This document shows positions 42,065-51,262 of a DNA stretch of 64,000 nt, one piece after another. The translations under genes and the position numbers were made by a program. The notes below the pieces were generated by a model. That model was not told the origin of the DNA. It saw nothing but the letters and a program-made list of their open reading frames with translations, and did no database searches. Source of the DNA: CANQBR01 sp964641395 (lineage in GTDB: Bacteria > Bacillota > Negativicutes > Acidaminococcales > Acidaminococcaceae); assembly GCA_964641395.1 (NCBI GenBank), contig CAZXKQ010000005.1, positions 1 to 64,000 of the forward strand, in the 5' to 3' direction. Within the stretch, counting starts at the first letter, position 1; the number at the start of each line of letters is the position of its first letter.

Positions 42065-43414
42065 TTAATGCATAAAGGGCAGTTTAAAGCCGCCCTTGGG
42101 GGCGAACTTAGCAGCACCTTGCATGCGCTTCATCATCTTGCGGCTCTCTTCGAAGTTCTTCAGCAGCTTGTTCACATCCTGCACCCGGGTGCCGCTGCCC
42201 TGGGCGATGCGCCGGCGGCGGCTGCCGTTGATCAGCTCCGGCCGACGCCGTTCCTGGAGGGTCATAGAGCGGATGATGGCCTCGATGCGGTCAAACTCCT
42301 TTTCGTCTACCTTGGCCTCCTTCAGCTTCTGGCTGATGCCCCCCATGCCGGGGATGAGGTCCAGGATGGTTTCCAGGGAGCCTAGCTTCTTCACCTGCTG
42401 CAACTGCTCCAAGAACTGCTCTAGGGTGAACTCGTTCTTCCGCAGCTGCTTCTCCATCTCCAGGGCCTTGGCCAGGTCCGTGCTGTCCTGGATCTTCTCG
42501 ATGAGGGTGAGCACGTCCCCCATGCCCAGGATGCGGCTGGCCATCCTGTCAGGATAGAAGGCCTCTAGGGCGTCCAGCTTCTCCCCTGTGCCTACAAGCT
42601 TCACTGCCTTGCCGGTGACGGCCTTGACGCTGAGCACGGCGCCGCCCCGGGCATCACCGTCTAGCTTGGTGACGATGAGGCCGTCGATGCCCAGCTCCTG
42701 GTTGAAGCTGTCGGCCACAGTCACTGCGTCCTGGCCGGTCATGGCGTCCACCACCAGCAGGCTCTCTGTGGGCTGGACGGCGGCCTTAATCTGCCGCAGC
42801 TCCTCCATCAGCTCCTGGTTGATGTGGAGGCGGCCGGCAGTGTCGATGATCACCGTGTCACAGGCCAGGGACTGGGCCTTCAGCAGGGCCTGGCGGGCGA
42901 TGTCCACCGGGGAGGCCTCAGCCCCCAGGCTGAACACCGGCACCTCTATCTGCTGGCCCAGCACCTGTAGCTGGCTGATGGCGGCGGGCCGGTACACGTC
43001 CCCTGCCACCAGCATAGGCTTCTTATTTCTCTTCTTCTTCAGGTAATTGGCTAATTTGGCGGCGGTAGTGGTCTTGCCGGAGCCCTGCAGGCCTACCAGC
43101 ATGTAGATGCTGGGAGGCGGCACCGCCACCGTCAGCTTGGTCTGGCTGCCGCCTAGGAGGGCTATCAGCTCTTCGTTGACGATCTTGATGATCTGCTGTT
43201 GGGGGCTGAGGTTGGCGCCTACGGCGCTGCCTAGGGCCCGCCCCTTCACCTGGGCCACAAAGTCCCGCACTACCTTAAAGTTGACATCCGCCTCTAACAG
43301 GGCCATCCGTACTTCCCGCAGGGGAGCCTTCAGATCCTCTTCGCTGAGCTTGCTCACCCCGCGGAAGCTTTTAATGGCCTTTTGCAATCTCGCCGCTAAA
43401 CTCTCAAAAGCCAT
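42065..43414 (-). CDS. ffh: Signal recognition particle protein Ffh
   Basis: Ffh (449 residues) binds SRP RNA and signal sequences as they leave the ribosome and meets FtsY at the membrane. N domain (1-90), G domain with P-loop GLQGSGKTTT (108-117), DTAGRLHIN and TKLDGDARGG, then the M domain from about 300 with the RNA-binding RRRRIAQGSGT motif and a methionine-containing end. No SRP RNA gene was recognised in this window. Confidence 0.97.
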   Translation of the reverse strand: MAFESLAARLQKAIKSFRGVSKLSEEDLKAPLREVRMALLEADVNFKVVRDFVAQVKGRALGSAVGANLSPQQQIIKIVNEELIALLGGSQTKLTVAVPPPSIYMLVGLQGSGKTTTAAKLANYLKKKRNKKPMLVAGDVYRPAAISQLQVLGQQIEVPVFSLGAEASPVDIARQALLKAQSLACDTVIIDTAGRLHINQELMEELRQIKAAVQPTESLLVVDAMTGQDAVTVADSFNQELGIDGLIVTKLDGDARGGAVLSVKAVTGKAVKLVGTGEKLDALEAFYPDRMASRILGMGDVLTLIEKIQDSTDLAKALEMEKQLRKNEFTLEQFLEQLQQVKKLGSLETILDLIPGMGGISQKLKEAKVDEKEFDRIEAIIRSMTLQERRRPELINGSRRRRIAQGSGTRVQDVNKLLKNFEESRKMMKRMQGAAKFAPKGGFKLPFMH

Positions 43415-43423
43415 AGCCTAACC

Positions 43424-43795
43424 TCATTCTCCGTCCCATCTAGTCTTGATGCAGTCCTCTAAGCGGTCTAGGGCTTCCTCCTGCCGCCCCTCTTGCAGCA
43501 GCCGGGCCACCTGGCGCAGTTCCTGGGTCAGGGCCTGCTGCCGCTCTAGCAGCCCCAGCCGGGCCTCGTGCCGTTCCAGGGTCTGCTCCACCCGGCGCAA
43601 CAGGTCGTACACCGCCTGCCGGGACACCCCTAGCTCGCTGCCGATCTCGCTGAGGGAGAGGTCTTCGTAAGCGTAGAGCCGCAGGCAGTCCTGCTGCTTG
43701 CTGGTCAGCAGGCCGCTGTATATATCGTAGAGCCGGGCTAGGCGCAGCCGCTGGGCCAGCCCATCTGGATTAGCCATAGTCATCTCTCTCTTCAA
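43424..43795 (-). CDS. ylxM: YlxM-type HTH protein
   Basis: YlxM (123 residues) is a small sigma-70 region 4-like helix-turn-helix protein (LRLYAYEDLSLSEIGSELG, SRQAVYDLLRRVEQTL) that always lies upstream of ffh and is thought to modulate SRP. It starts the operon and follows a fully consensus promoter. Confidence 0.92.
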   Translation of the reverse strand: MKREMTMANPDGLAQRLRLARLYDIYSGLLTSKQQDCLRLYAYEDLSLSEIGSELGVSRQAVYDLLRRVEQTLERHEARLGLLERQQALTQELRQVARLLQEGRQEEALDRLEDCIKTRWDGE

Positions 43796-43803
43796 CCTCT
43801 GCC

Positions 43804-43832
43804 ATTATAAGCCATAAAAAGAGGGCTGTCAA
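43804..43832 (-). promoter_or_regulatory. Promoter of the ylxM-trmD operon
   Basis: On the minus strand TTGACA (43827-43832), 17 bp and TATAAT (43804-43809): a perfect consensus promoter about 10 nt before the ylxM leader. Confidence 0.88.
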
Positions 43833-43899
43833 GTATTATTCCTTGGCAACCCTTGTTTATTATAGAGGTAGAAACGCTGTGCCCCTCACCGCTACACAA

Positions 43900-43926
43900 C
43901 GCCTCTGCAGCAGTGCCTCAGAGGCG
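43900..43926 (-). terminator. Hairpin terminator after cbiC
   Basis: CGCCTCTG and CAGAGGCG form a perfect 8-bp stem, followed on the minus strand by TTGTG. The short T-run makes strength uncertain, but it fits the end of the cobalamin operon. Confidence 0.55.
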
Positions 43927-43936
43927 CCTTTACCGT

Positions 43937-44566
43937 CTAGGCCCTGGTCAGCTTGTAGAGGAGGGCGTTGCAGATGGCGGCCGCCACGTTGCTGCCCCCC
44001 TTCCTCCCCCTAGCCACGATGTAGGGCACACCGCTGGCCATAATCAGCTCCTTGGCCTCCACCACGTTGACGAAGCCCACCGGCACCCCTATCACCAGGG
44101 CAGGCTTGATCTTGCCAGCCTTGACCAGCTGGTCCAGCCGCACCAGGGCGGTAGGCGCGTTGCCGATGGCGAAGATCAGGGGGCCGGCCAGGGTAGCGGC
44201 CTTCTCCATACAGGCGGCAGCCCGGGTGCAGCCCTCCTCCTTGGCCCTTTGGGCCACGTCTGGGTCGGCCATGAAGCAGGCCACCTTCCCCCCTACCTGG
44301 GCCAGGGCCGTCTTGTTGATGCCGGTAGCGGCCATGTTGGTATCGGTGACGATGGTGGCTCCCTGCTGCAGGGCCTGCAAGGCCTGCTCCACTACCCCTT
44401 CGCTAAAGTGGAGAGTGCGGACGTAGTCGAAGTCCGCTGACGTGTGGATGACCCGTTTCACGATGTCCAGCCGCTCCGGCGGCAGCTGGATCTGCCCCAA
44501 TTCCTGGGCGATGATTTCCATGCTCCGCTTTTCGATCTCCTGTGGTAGTACCTGTGCTAAACGCAT
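43937..44566 (-). CDS. cbiC: Cobalt-precorrin-8 methylmutase
   Basis: CbiC (209 residues) moves the C11 methyl group to C12, giving cobyrinate. VIHTSADFDYV (near residue 39) carries the catalytic His. The NMAATGINK and GNAPTAL segments shape the corrin pocket. It is the last gene of the operon, although it acts mid-pathway. Confidence 0.95.
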   Translation of the reverse strand: MRLAQVLPQEIEKRSMEIIAQELGQIQLPPERLDIVKRVIHTSADFDYVRTLHFSEGVVEQALQALQQGATIVTDTNMAATGINKTALAQVGGKVACFMADPDVAQRAKEEGCTRAAACMEKAATLAGPLIFAIGNAPTALVRLDQLVKAGKIKPALVIGVPVGFVNVVEAKELIMASGVPYIVARGRKGGSNVAAAICNALLYKLTRA

Positions 44567-44593
44567 CTTGCCCTCCTCCTTTACGCCGCCCTT

Positions 44594-45124
44594 TCAGCTT
44601 TCAATGCCCAGCCGGGCCCCCAGGCCCCGGTCAAAGGGATGCTTAACCTTGGTAATTTCCGATACGTAGTCCGCCCGCTCCAGCAGTTGGGGCGGCGGCT
44701 GGCGGCCGGTGAGGACCACCTCCACCCCTGGCGGCCGCCGGTCTAGCAGGTCTAGCAAGGGGGGCAGCTCCAAGAGGCCGGCCTGCAGGGCCCCTAGGGC
44801 CTCATCCAGGATCAGCAGGTCCACCTGTCCCCGCCCCACCTCACCTGCCGCCTGCTGCAGGAGGGCCTGGTGCTGCTGGGCGGTGGCGGCCAGCTCCGCC
44901 GCCGTCATCTGGAAGGTGAATTTCTGCACCGCCTTGGCCCGCAACACCCTGATATTGGGTATGAGGGCCAGGCTGGCCAATTCGCCGCTGGTCCGTCCCT
45001 TGAGGAACTGGGCTAGCAGCACCCTGCCTCCCCGGCCGGCACAGCGCAGGGCCAGGCCCAGGGCGGCGGTAGTCTTCCCCTTCCCCTGGCCGCAGTAGAT
45101 GTGGACTAAGCCTAAGCCTTCCAT
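44594..45124 (-). CDS. cobO: Cob(I)yrinic acid a,c-diamide adenosyltransferase
   Basis: This BtuR/CobO-type enzyme (176 residues) adds the 5'-deoxyadenosyl group to cobalt. The N-terminal P-loop GQGKGKTTAALG (13-24) is the reversed-ATP site of the family; KHPFDRGLGAR is the conserved C-terminal end. It lies 6 nt from cobQ. Confidence 0.95.
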   Translation of the reverse strand: MEGLGLVHIYCGQGKGKTTAALGLALRCAGRGGRVLLAQFLKGRTSGELASLALIPNIRVLRAKAVQKFTFQMTAAELAATAQQHQALLQQAAGEVGRGQVDLLILDEALGALQAGLLELPPLLDLLDRRPPGVEVVLTGRQPPPQLLERADYVSEITKVKHPFDRGLGARLGIES

Positions 45125-45130
45125 CCTTCC

Positions 45131-46651
45131 TCACCCTCCCTGTTCCAGGATCTGGTAGAGTTTTGCCATGTCCAGGCGGGCCCGCACCCCGGCGGCCAGC
45201 AGGTCGTACTGTTCCTCCTTGTAGGCGGCGAAGTCTATCACCTCCACAGCCTCTGCCTTACGGCCCTTCTTGGCCAGCAGGGCCTCTACCACCTTGGCCG
45301 CCACCCCCTCCCCGTCAAAGAGGCCGTGGACGTAGCTGCCGTAGACGGTGAGCCTCTCCCCCACCTGCTGGCTGCCCTCGGGGAAGGGCTCCCCCGGCTC
45401 ATGGCTGGGGGCGATGGTGGTGAGGGCTTGCTCCGCCGGGTAGTGGGTGATGCCGCTGTGGATCTCGTAGCCCTTGATAGGCAGGCCGCTGAGGGGGGCC
45501 AAGGGGCCCTGGACCCGGCCGAAGCGGCCCTGCATCTGGATGGTGCGCTTCTCTTCGATGAAGACGGTGTCGCTGTCTAAGAGGCCTAGGCCGGCAGTGA
45601 CGCCACCTGCCTCCACCCCTAGGGGATCGGCGATGCGCCTGCCCAGCATCTGGTAGCCGCCGCAGACGCCGAAGATCACCGTCCCCGCCTCAGCCTGCTG
45701 GAGGATCTCCGCCTCTAGGCCGCTCTGCCGCAGCCAGAGCAGGTCGCCGATGGTGTTCTTGCTGCCAGGGAGGATGATCATGTCCGGCCGTCCCATCTCT
45801 TTCAGGCTGGCTACGTAGCGGAGGGAGACCCCCTGGATCAGTTCAAAAACGTTGAAGTCCGTGTAATTGGACATGCGGGGCAGGCGGATGACGGCGATGT
45901 CTACCAGCTTCACTTCCTGGCTGCTGTTCAACCTGTCGCTGAGGCTGTCCTCGTCCTCGATGTCCACATGGAGCATGGGCAGCACCCCGATTACCGGGAT
46001 GCCGGTCTTTTCCTCGATGAGCTTCAGGCCTGGTCGGAGGATCTCCACATCCCCCCTGAACTTGTTGATGATGATGCCCTTGATCCGCCGCCGCTCCTCC
46101 TCTTCCAAGAGCATGACGGTGCCGTAGATGGAGGCGAAGACCCCGCCCCTGTCTATGTCTGCCACCAGGAGCACCGGCGCCTGGGCCAGTTTGGCCATGC
46201 CCATGTTCACTATGTCTTGCTCCTTGAGGTTGATCTCCGCCGGACTCCCCGCCCCCTCCAGCACGACGATGTCGTAGGCGGCGGCCAGGGTCTGGTAGGC
46301 CTTCATGATCTCCGGGATGAGCCGGTGCTTGAAGGCGAAGTACTCCACCGCCGTCATGGTGCCGATGGGGCTGCCGTTGACGATGACCTGGGAGCCGCAG
46401 TCGCTGGTGGGTTTCAGCAGGATGGGGTTCATCAGCACGCTAGGGGCCAGCCCGGCCGCCTCCGCCTGGACCACCTGGGCCCGGCCCATCTCCGCCCCGG
46501 TGGCGGTAATATAGGAATTCAGGGCCATATTCTGGGACTTAAAGGGGGCCACCCGGTAGCCGTCCTGCTTAAAGATGCGGCAGAGGGCCGCCGTCACCCA
46601 GCTCTTGCCGGCGTTGGACATGGTGCCCTGGATCATTAGCGACTTAGCCAT
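45131..46651 (-). CDS. cobQ: Cobyric acid synthase
   Basis: CobQ/CbiP (506 residues) amidates four side chains of adenosylcobyrinate diamide using glutamine and ATP. N-terminal dethiobiotin-synthase-like ATPase (GTMSNAGKSWV at 9-19, FKSQNMALNS) and C-terminal glutaminase with the nucleophile in FGVCGGYQMLG (near 335) and a final His near 430. All key residues are present. Confidence 0.96.
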   Translation of the reverse strand: MAKSLMIQGTMSNAGKSWVTAALCRIFKQDGYRVAPFKSQNMALNSYITATGAEMGRAQVVQAEAAGLAPSVLMNPILLKPTSDCGSQVIVNGSPIGTMTAVEYFAFKHRLIPEIMKAYQTLAAAYDIVVLEGAGSPAEINLKEQDIVNMGMAKLAQAPVLLVADIDRGGVFASIYGTVMLLEEEERRRIKGIIINKFRGDVEILRPGLKLIEEKTGIPVIGVLPMLHVDIEDEDSLSDRLNSSQEVKLVDIAVIRLPRMSNYTDFNVFELIQGVSLRYVASLKEMGRPDMIILPGSKNTIGDLLWLRQSGLEAEILQQAEAGTVIFGVCGGYQMLGRRIADPLGVEAGGVTAGLGLLDSDTVFIEEKRTIQMQGRFGRVQGPLAPLSGLPIKGYEIHSGITHYPAEQALTTIAPSHEPGEPFPEGSQQVGERLTVYGSYVHGLFDGEGVAAKVVEALLAKKGRKAEAVEVIDFAAYKEEQYDLLAAGVRARLDMAKLYQILEQGG

Positions 46652-46656
46652 TCCTC

Positions 46657-47784
46657 CTACCCCTCCTCTAGTAAAAAGGCCCGCAGGGCCTGGTAATTCT
46701 CCAGCTTGAAGCTAGGCAGGGGCGGGGCCTGCAGCCGCCCTGCCAGCACCGGCACCGGCCCGGCCCCATGCTTGCCAGTGCGGGAACTGGTTACATGGTC
46801 GCCACAGACGGCGATGCGGATGGGCCCAGGGTACTTAGCCACCACATAGGCCAAAAACTCCCTGTCGATCTGGCTGATGAAGGCGGCCTTGGCCCGGCCG
46901 TCGTAGCGGTGGGCCGCCTCGTCGGTGCCGTTGAAGTGGGCCAGCACCAGGTCGTAGGACTGTAACAGCTCTACGGCTGCCTGGGCCTTGGCGATGAGGT
47001 CCGTGTCCACGTCCCCGGTGGCGGTGCTAGGCTCCCGCACTGCCATGCCCATGCTCCTGGCCAGGCCTAGGACGATCTCCGCCTTCCCTACCACCGCCCC
47101 CCGCCGGCCCCTGTTCAGGCTGGAGAAGCTAGGCAGCCTCTGCCGTCGGCTGGGGCCCCAGGGGTAGAGTTGGTAGTGGTAGGGCCCTCGGGCCCAAGGA
47201 GCCAGGGCCGCCTGGGCCTGGTCTAAGAAGCGGGCCAACTCTGGCAGGGCCTGGCGCAGGGGGGCCAGCAGGGCCGCCACCTCCTCCCCCACCTGTTCGT
47301 GGGGAGGGGGGACCTGGAGGCCTAAGACCGCCTCCTGCTGCTCCATCACCAGTAAATTGCGGTATTCCGAGAGGAAGACCAGGATGATCCCCTGATCCAG
47401 TTCAAAGCAGCGCCGGGCGGCGGCGGCCATCTCCACCGTGCTCAGCCCCCGGCCGTTGAAACCGGCCAGGCGGCCGGCCTCATCCACCGCCACCAGGTTG
47501 CAGCGCCACACCAGCTGGCGGCTGTCTATGTCCCAGCCGTGGGCGGCCATCTCTAGGTAGGCCCGGTTGCGGGGAATGACGGCCTTAGGCAGGCCTAGGA
47601 GCCGGCCTATGCAGCCGGCGCTCTCCGGCGCCAGGTCGGCCTCGCAGATGGAAAAGGCGCTGTAACACTGCCGGGCCAGCTGGTCCATAAGGGGGTGGCA
47701 GGCGGCGGCGTAGGGGGTCAGGCCTCCTAAGTAGGAGAGGGGCTCGTCCCCCAACCCATCAAGTAGCAAGAGTAGTGACGGCAT
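46657..47784 (-). CDS. ApgM-like phosphomutase/phosphatase in the cobalamin operon
   Basis: This 375-residue alkaline-phosphatase-superfamily protein resembles archaeal-type 2,3-bisphosphoglycerate-independent phosphoglycerate mutase (COG3635-like). Metal and catalytic positions are recognisable: LLLLDGLGDEP (4-14), a candidate nucleophile Ser in PESAGCIGRLLG (near 55), FNGTDEAAHRYDG (near 285) and CGDHVTS...KHGAGPVPVL near the end. Its start overlaps the end of cobD by 26 nt. Such genes recur in cobalamin clusters of anaerobes. Because cobC is not seen, it may act on a phosphate ester of the nucleotide-loop pathway; glycolytic mutase activity seems a less likely role here. Confidence 0.75.
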   Translation of the reverse strand: MPSLLLLLDGLGDEPLSYLGGLTPYAAACHPLMDQLARQCYSAFSICEADLAPESAGCIGRLLGLPKAVIPRNRAYLEMAAHGWDIDSRQLVWRCNLVAVDEAGRLAGFNGRGLSTVEMAAAARRCFELDQGIILVFLSEYRNLLVMEQQEAVLGLQVPPPHEQVGEEVAALLAPLRQALPELARFLDQAQAALAPWARGPYHYQLYPWGPSRRQRLPSFSSLNRGRRGAVVGKAEIVLGLARSMGMAVREPSTATGDVDTDLIAKAQAAVELLQSYDLVLAHFNGTDEAAHRYDGRAKAAFISQIDREFLAYVVAKYPGPIRIAVCGDHVTSSRTGKHGAGPVPVLAGRLQAPPLPSFKLENYQALRAFLLEEG

Positions 47785-48847
47785 CTTGTAAGATCTTCCT
47801 CAATGCTTGTACCAGGAGGAGGTTCTCCCGGCGCTTTTTAATCGCTATCCGGTAGTAGTGGCTGTCTAGGCCTGGATAATTAGCACAGCTGCGCACCAAG
47901 ATGCCCCGCTCCAGCAACAGGGCCTTCAAGTCCAGGTTCCAGGCCAGGCGGAAGAGGAGGTAGTTGGCGCTGGCCCCGTAGACCTTCAGGCCCAGCTGGG
48001 ACAGGCGGCTGCACAGGTAGTTCCGCTCCTTGGCTAGGCAGGCCCAGGTCTGCTCCAAGTAGCCCTCTTCCTTGAGGGCGGCCAGGCCCGCCACCTGGGC
48101 AGGGCCGGAGACGGACCAGGCCTGGGCGGAGAGGCGCAGCTGGTTCAGCAGCTTCCCGTCGGCGCTAAGGAGGTAACCCAGCCGCAGCCCGGCCATGGCG
48201 TAGGTCTTGGTGAAGGCCTTGAGAATGATGAGGCGGGGGTAGTCTGACAACCGTTTCACCAGGCTGTAGGCCTCCTTCGGATCCACCAGATCCATGAAGC
48301 ATTCGTCCAGGATCAGGTAGGAGTCGCATTCACGGCACCTGTCCAAAACAGCCTCCAAGAGCTGCTGTGAAAGCAAGAGGCCGGTGGGGTTATTAGGATT
48401 ACAGAGGTAGACGCACTGGTATTCGGGCTTAATGTTCTCTAAGAAGCTGATAGGCAGGACAAAGCCCAGCTTCTCCTGCAGGTGGTAATGCCTTACCTTG
48501 CAGCCTACGCTGGCCAGGGAGCGGCGGTAATCGCTGAAGCTGGGAGCCAGCACTAGGGCGCAGGCAGGCCTGATAAGCTGGGCCAGGCGGTAGAGGAGGT
48601 CTGCCGCCCCGTTGCCGAAGAGGAGCCAGTCCTGCTTCACCCCCAGGCGTCGGGCCAGGGCGGCCCTTAGCTCCCGGCAGTAGGGATCTGGGTAGCGCTC
48701 AAAGCTGGCCGGGGCCGCAGCCAAGGCCTTCTTCACTCCCCCAGGCAGGCCCAGGGGATTGGTGTTGGCGGAAAAATCCAGCAACTGCCCTTCCCCGCGG
48801 GGAAGGCTGGGAGCGTAGATGTCGCCCCCATGGTCGTATTTGAACAT
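47759..48847 (-). CDS. cobD: Threonine-phosphate decarboxylase
   Basis: CobD (362 residues) is a PLP fold-type I enzyme that turns L-threonine phosphate into (R)-1-aminopropan-2-yl phosphate, the linker joining the corrin ring to the lower ligand. Similar to histidinol-phosphate aminotransferase: FSANTNPLG (24-32), CNPNNPTG (near 148), and the PLP Lys in KAFTKTYAMAGLRLGY (near 215). Context with cbiB, which uses the product, settles the assignment. Confidence 0.92.
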   Translation of the reverse strand: MFKYDHGGDIYAPSLPRGEGQLLDFSANTNPLGLPGGVKKALAAAPASFERYPDPYCRELRAALARRLGVKQDWLLFGNGAADLLYRLAQLIRPACALVLAPSFSDYRRSLASVGCKVRHYHLQEKLGFVLPISFLENIKPEYQCVYLCNPNNPTGLLLSQQLLEAVLDRCRECDSYLILDECFMDLVDPKEAYSLVKRLSDYPRLIILKAFTKTYAMAGLRLGYLLSADGKLLNQLRLSAQAWSVSGPAQVAGLAALKEEGYLEQTWACLAKERNYLCSRLSQLGLKVYGASANYLLFRLAWNLDLKALLLERGILVRSCANYPGLDSHYYRIAIKKRRENLLLVQALRKILQDAVTTLAT

Positions 48848-48881
48848 AGCTACCCTCCTTCGCCGTGGGGCCCCTCGCCCC

Positions 48882-49874
48882 CTAGCTCCCTATCCCTGCC
48901 AGCAGCCCAGCCAGCTCCCCGCTGAGCAGGCCCCACAGGGCCAGGCCGCCTAGCAGGGCCAGGAAGCTGGTGACATAGAGGAGCCGGTTGGCGGCCTCTA
49001 TATCCTCTACACAGGGCTGCCGCCGCTCCTCCCCGATGGTGGCCTTGGGGATGAGCTGGCCAAAGTAGTAATGGTCTCCCCCCAGGCGGATGCCCAGGGC
49101 TCCGGCCACGGCGCTTTCCGTCATGGCAGAATTAGGGCTCAGGTGGTTGTAACGGTCCCGCCAGAAGATCCGCCAGGCCCCTGCCCCGTCCAGGCCGCAG
49201 AGGAAGGCGGCCAAAATCAGCAGGAGGCCGCTGAGGCGGGCCGGCAGCAGGTTGGCCACATCGTCCAGACGGGCTGGGCAGCGGCCGAAGTACAGGTACT
49301 TTGCCGTCCGGTAGCCTACCATGCTGTCCATGGTGTTGATGCCCTTGTAGAGAAAGGCCAGGGGCGCTCCCCCTAGGAACATGTAGAAAAGGGGGGCCAC
49401 CACTGCGTCGGAAGTGTTCTCCGCCACCGTCTCCACAGTAGCCTTGATGATCTCTTCCCTCTCCAGTTCCCTGGTGTCCCGGCCTACGATGTAGCCCACC
49501 TTCACCCGGGCCTCTGCCAGGGAGCCGGACCTGAGGGCGGCGGCCACTGCCTGGGCCGCTCCCCTCAGGCTCTTCATAGCCAGGATCTGGTAGCACATGA
49601 AGCTCTCCAAGGCCAGGGCCAGGTAGGGGTGGACGAGGCCTGCCCCGTAGAGCAGGAGCCAGGGCAGGGCGAAAGACAGGAGGCAGACGGTGGCTGCCAG
49701 CAGGCCGCCGCTGTACAGCAGGGCCACCTTGTCCTCTTTGCAGAGGGGCCGCAGCCTTCCCTCCAAGGCGGCGATGAGCCTGCCTATGAGGACGATGGGA
49801 TGGGGCAGCCAGAGGGGATCCCCCAGCAGCAGGTCTAAAAAAAAGCCTATGGTCAAGGCTAAAACGTGGTCCAT
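48882..49874 (-). CDS. cbiB: Adenosylcobinamide-phosphate synthase
   Basis: CbiB (330 residues, several membrane helices) attaches aminopropanol phosphate to cobyric acid. The family opening GFFLDLLLGDP...HPI is present, along with VAENTSDAVVAPLFY (near 148) and the NSAMTESAVAGALG segment near 250. It lies next to cobD, its substrate supplier. Confidence 0.94.
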   Translation of the reverse strand: MDHVLALTIGFFLDLLLGDPLWLPHPIVLIGRLIAALEGRLRPLCKEDKVALLYSGGLLAATVCLLSFALPWLLLYGAGLVHPYLALALESFMCYQILAMKSLRGAAQAVAAALRSGSLAEARVKVGYIVGRDTRELEREEIIKATVETVAENTSDAVVAPLFYMFLGGAPLAFLYKGINTMDSMVGYRTAKYLYFGRCPARLDDVANLLPARLSGLLLILAAFLCGLDGAGAWRIFWRDRYNHLSPNSAMTESAVAGALGIRLGGDHYYFGQLIPKATIGEERRQPCVEDIEAANRLLYVTSFLALLGGLALWGLLSGELAGLLAGIGS

Positions 49875-49886
49875 GGCACACCAGCC

Positions 49887-51260
49887 CTAGCACTGCCGCC
49901 TCTGGCTGTAGGCCAGGCAGGCGCTGACGAAGCTTTTGGCAAAGTCTGGATTGCCCCACAGGTGGATGTGGGGATAGCCGGCGTAAAGGTTGGCCCAGTG
50001 GTGGCAGCAGGGCCACTGGCCCCTGCCCCCCGCCTTGTAGGCGGTGAAGGCGGAGCCGTTGTTGCTGCTGTCGCTGTAGTGGAACTCATGGCCCCGGATG
50101 CGGCCTCCTGCAGGGCCCAGCAGGCCCCCCTCCTCTGCCACTAGCTCGACGTAGCCGAAGCGGCGCAGCCCCTTGGTGAGGCTCACCTCTCCCGGCAACA
50201 GGCCCACCCAGGGGCTGTAGTCCTCTCCGTCCCGGTAGCCCTCTAACAGGTACATGAAGCCGCCGCATTCGGCGAAACAGGGCAGGCCGGCCTCCACCCT
50301 CTCCTTGATCTCCGCCCGCAGCTCCCGGTTGGCAGCCAGTTGCCGGGCGTAGAGCTCCGGGTAGCCTCCCCCTAGGATGAGGCCGGAGCAGCCTGACGGC
50401 AGGGCCCTGTCCTCCAGGGGGCTGAAGGGAACCAAGCTGGCCCCCAGCTCCGTCAAAAGGTCCAGGGCGTCCTGGTAGTAAAAGGAAAAGGCCACGTCCC
50501 TGGCGATGGCTATCCTGCAGGAGCCAAGGGGCTGCACCCCTAGTTCGCTGTAGGCCAGCTCCTCCGCCCCCCTGGCCAGGGCCAGGAGGCCCTCCAGGTC
50601 GACGCTGTCGGCGGCCTGGGCGGCCAAACGGGCCACGATGGCCTGGAGGTCGCTGAGCTCTTCTGCAGTAACCAGGCCCAGGTGGCGGCTGCCGAACTGG
50701 CAGTCCTCCGGCAGGGGGGGCAGGCAGCCGAAGAGCCTGACTCCGCTCTCCCCTTCGATGGCCTCCTTGTAGAAGGCGTAACTGGCCGGCTGCACATTGT
50801 TCAAGATGGCCCCGGCCACATAGCTGTCTTTTTGGAACTTCCGGAAGCCCTGGAGCAGGGCCGCAGTAGAAAGGGCCGCCCCTCTGCCGTTCACCACCAG
50901 CACCACCGGGGTCTTGGTAGTCCTGGCTAGATCGTAGGCAGAGCACTGGCTGCTGCGGCCTAGGCCGTCGTAGTAGCCCATGGCCCCCTCCAAGAGGGCT
51001 AGATCCGCTCCCCGGGCATTCTTGGCCAACAGGTAGCAGGCCGTCTCCCGGCCCAGCTGGTAGAGGTCCAGGTTGCGGGACTTGGTGCCGCACACCTGGC
51101 TGTGGAACATAGGGTCGATGTAGTCCGGCCCTGACTTAAAGGCGGCCACCTGTAGCCCGGCCTGCTTAAAGGCCCCTAGCAGGGCGCAGACCAGGGTGGT
51201 TTTGCCGGCGCCGCTGTTAGGAGCGGCGATGAGGAAGCGGGGCAGGGTTGCTACAGCCAT
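49887..51260 (-). CDS. cobB: Cobyrinate a,c-diamide synthase
   Basis: CobB/CbiA (457 residues) amidates the a and c side chains. ATP site APNSGAGKTTLVCALL (13-28), FKSGPDYIDPMFH, and the C-terminal glutaminase with Cys in CFAECGGFMYL (near 328) plus the final HIHLWG region. It lies 2 nt from cbiET; in the anaerobic route it follows cbiC. Confidence 0.96.
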   Translation of the reverse strand: MAVATLPRFLIAAPNSGAGKTTLVCALLGAFKQAGLQVAAFKSGPDYIDPMFHSQVCGTKSRNLDLYQLGRETACYLLAKNARGADLALLEGAMGYYDGLGRSSQCSAYDLARTTKTPVVLVVNGRGAALSTAALLQGFRKFQKDSYVAGAILNNVQPASYAFYKEAIEGESGVRLFGCLPPLPEDCQFGSRHLGLVTAEELSDLQAIVARLAAQAADSVDLEGLLALARGAEELAYSELGVQPLGSCRIAIARDVAFSFYYQDALDLLTELGASLVPFSPLEDRALPSGCSGLILGGGYPELYARQLAANRELRAEIKERVEAGLPCFAECGGFMYLLEGYRDGEDYSPWVGLLPGEVSLTKGLRRFGYVELVAEEGGLLGPAGGRIRGHEFHYSDSSNNGSAFTAYKAGGRGQWPCCHHWANLYAGYPHIHLWGNPDFAKSFVSACLAYSQRRQC

Positions 51261-51262
51261 GG

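Noticed and set aside
50086..51093. 335-codon open frame overlapping cobB in another frame
   Set aside because: It is rich in Gly, Pro and Arg without motifs, whereas the cobB frame has all family residues.
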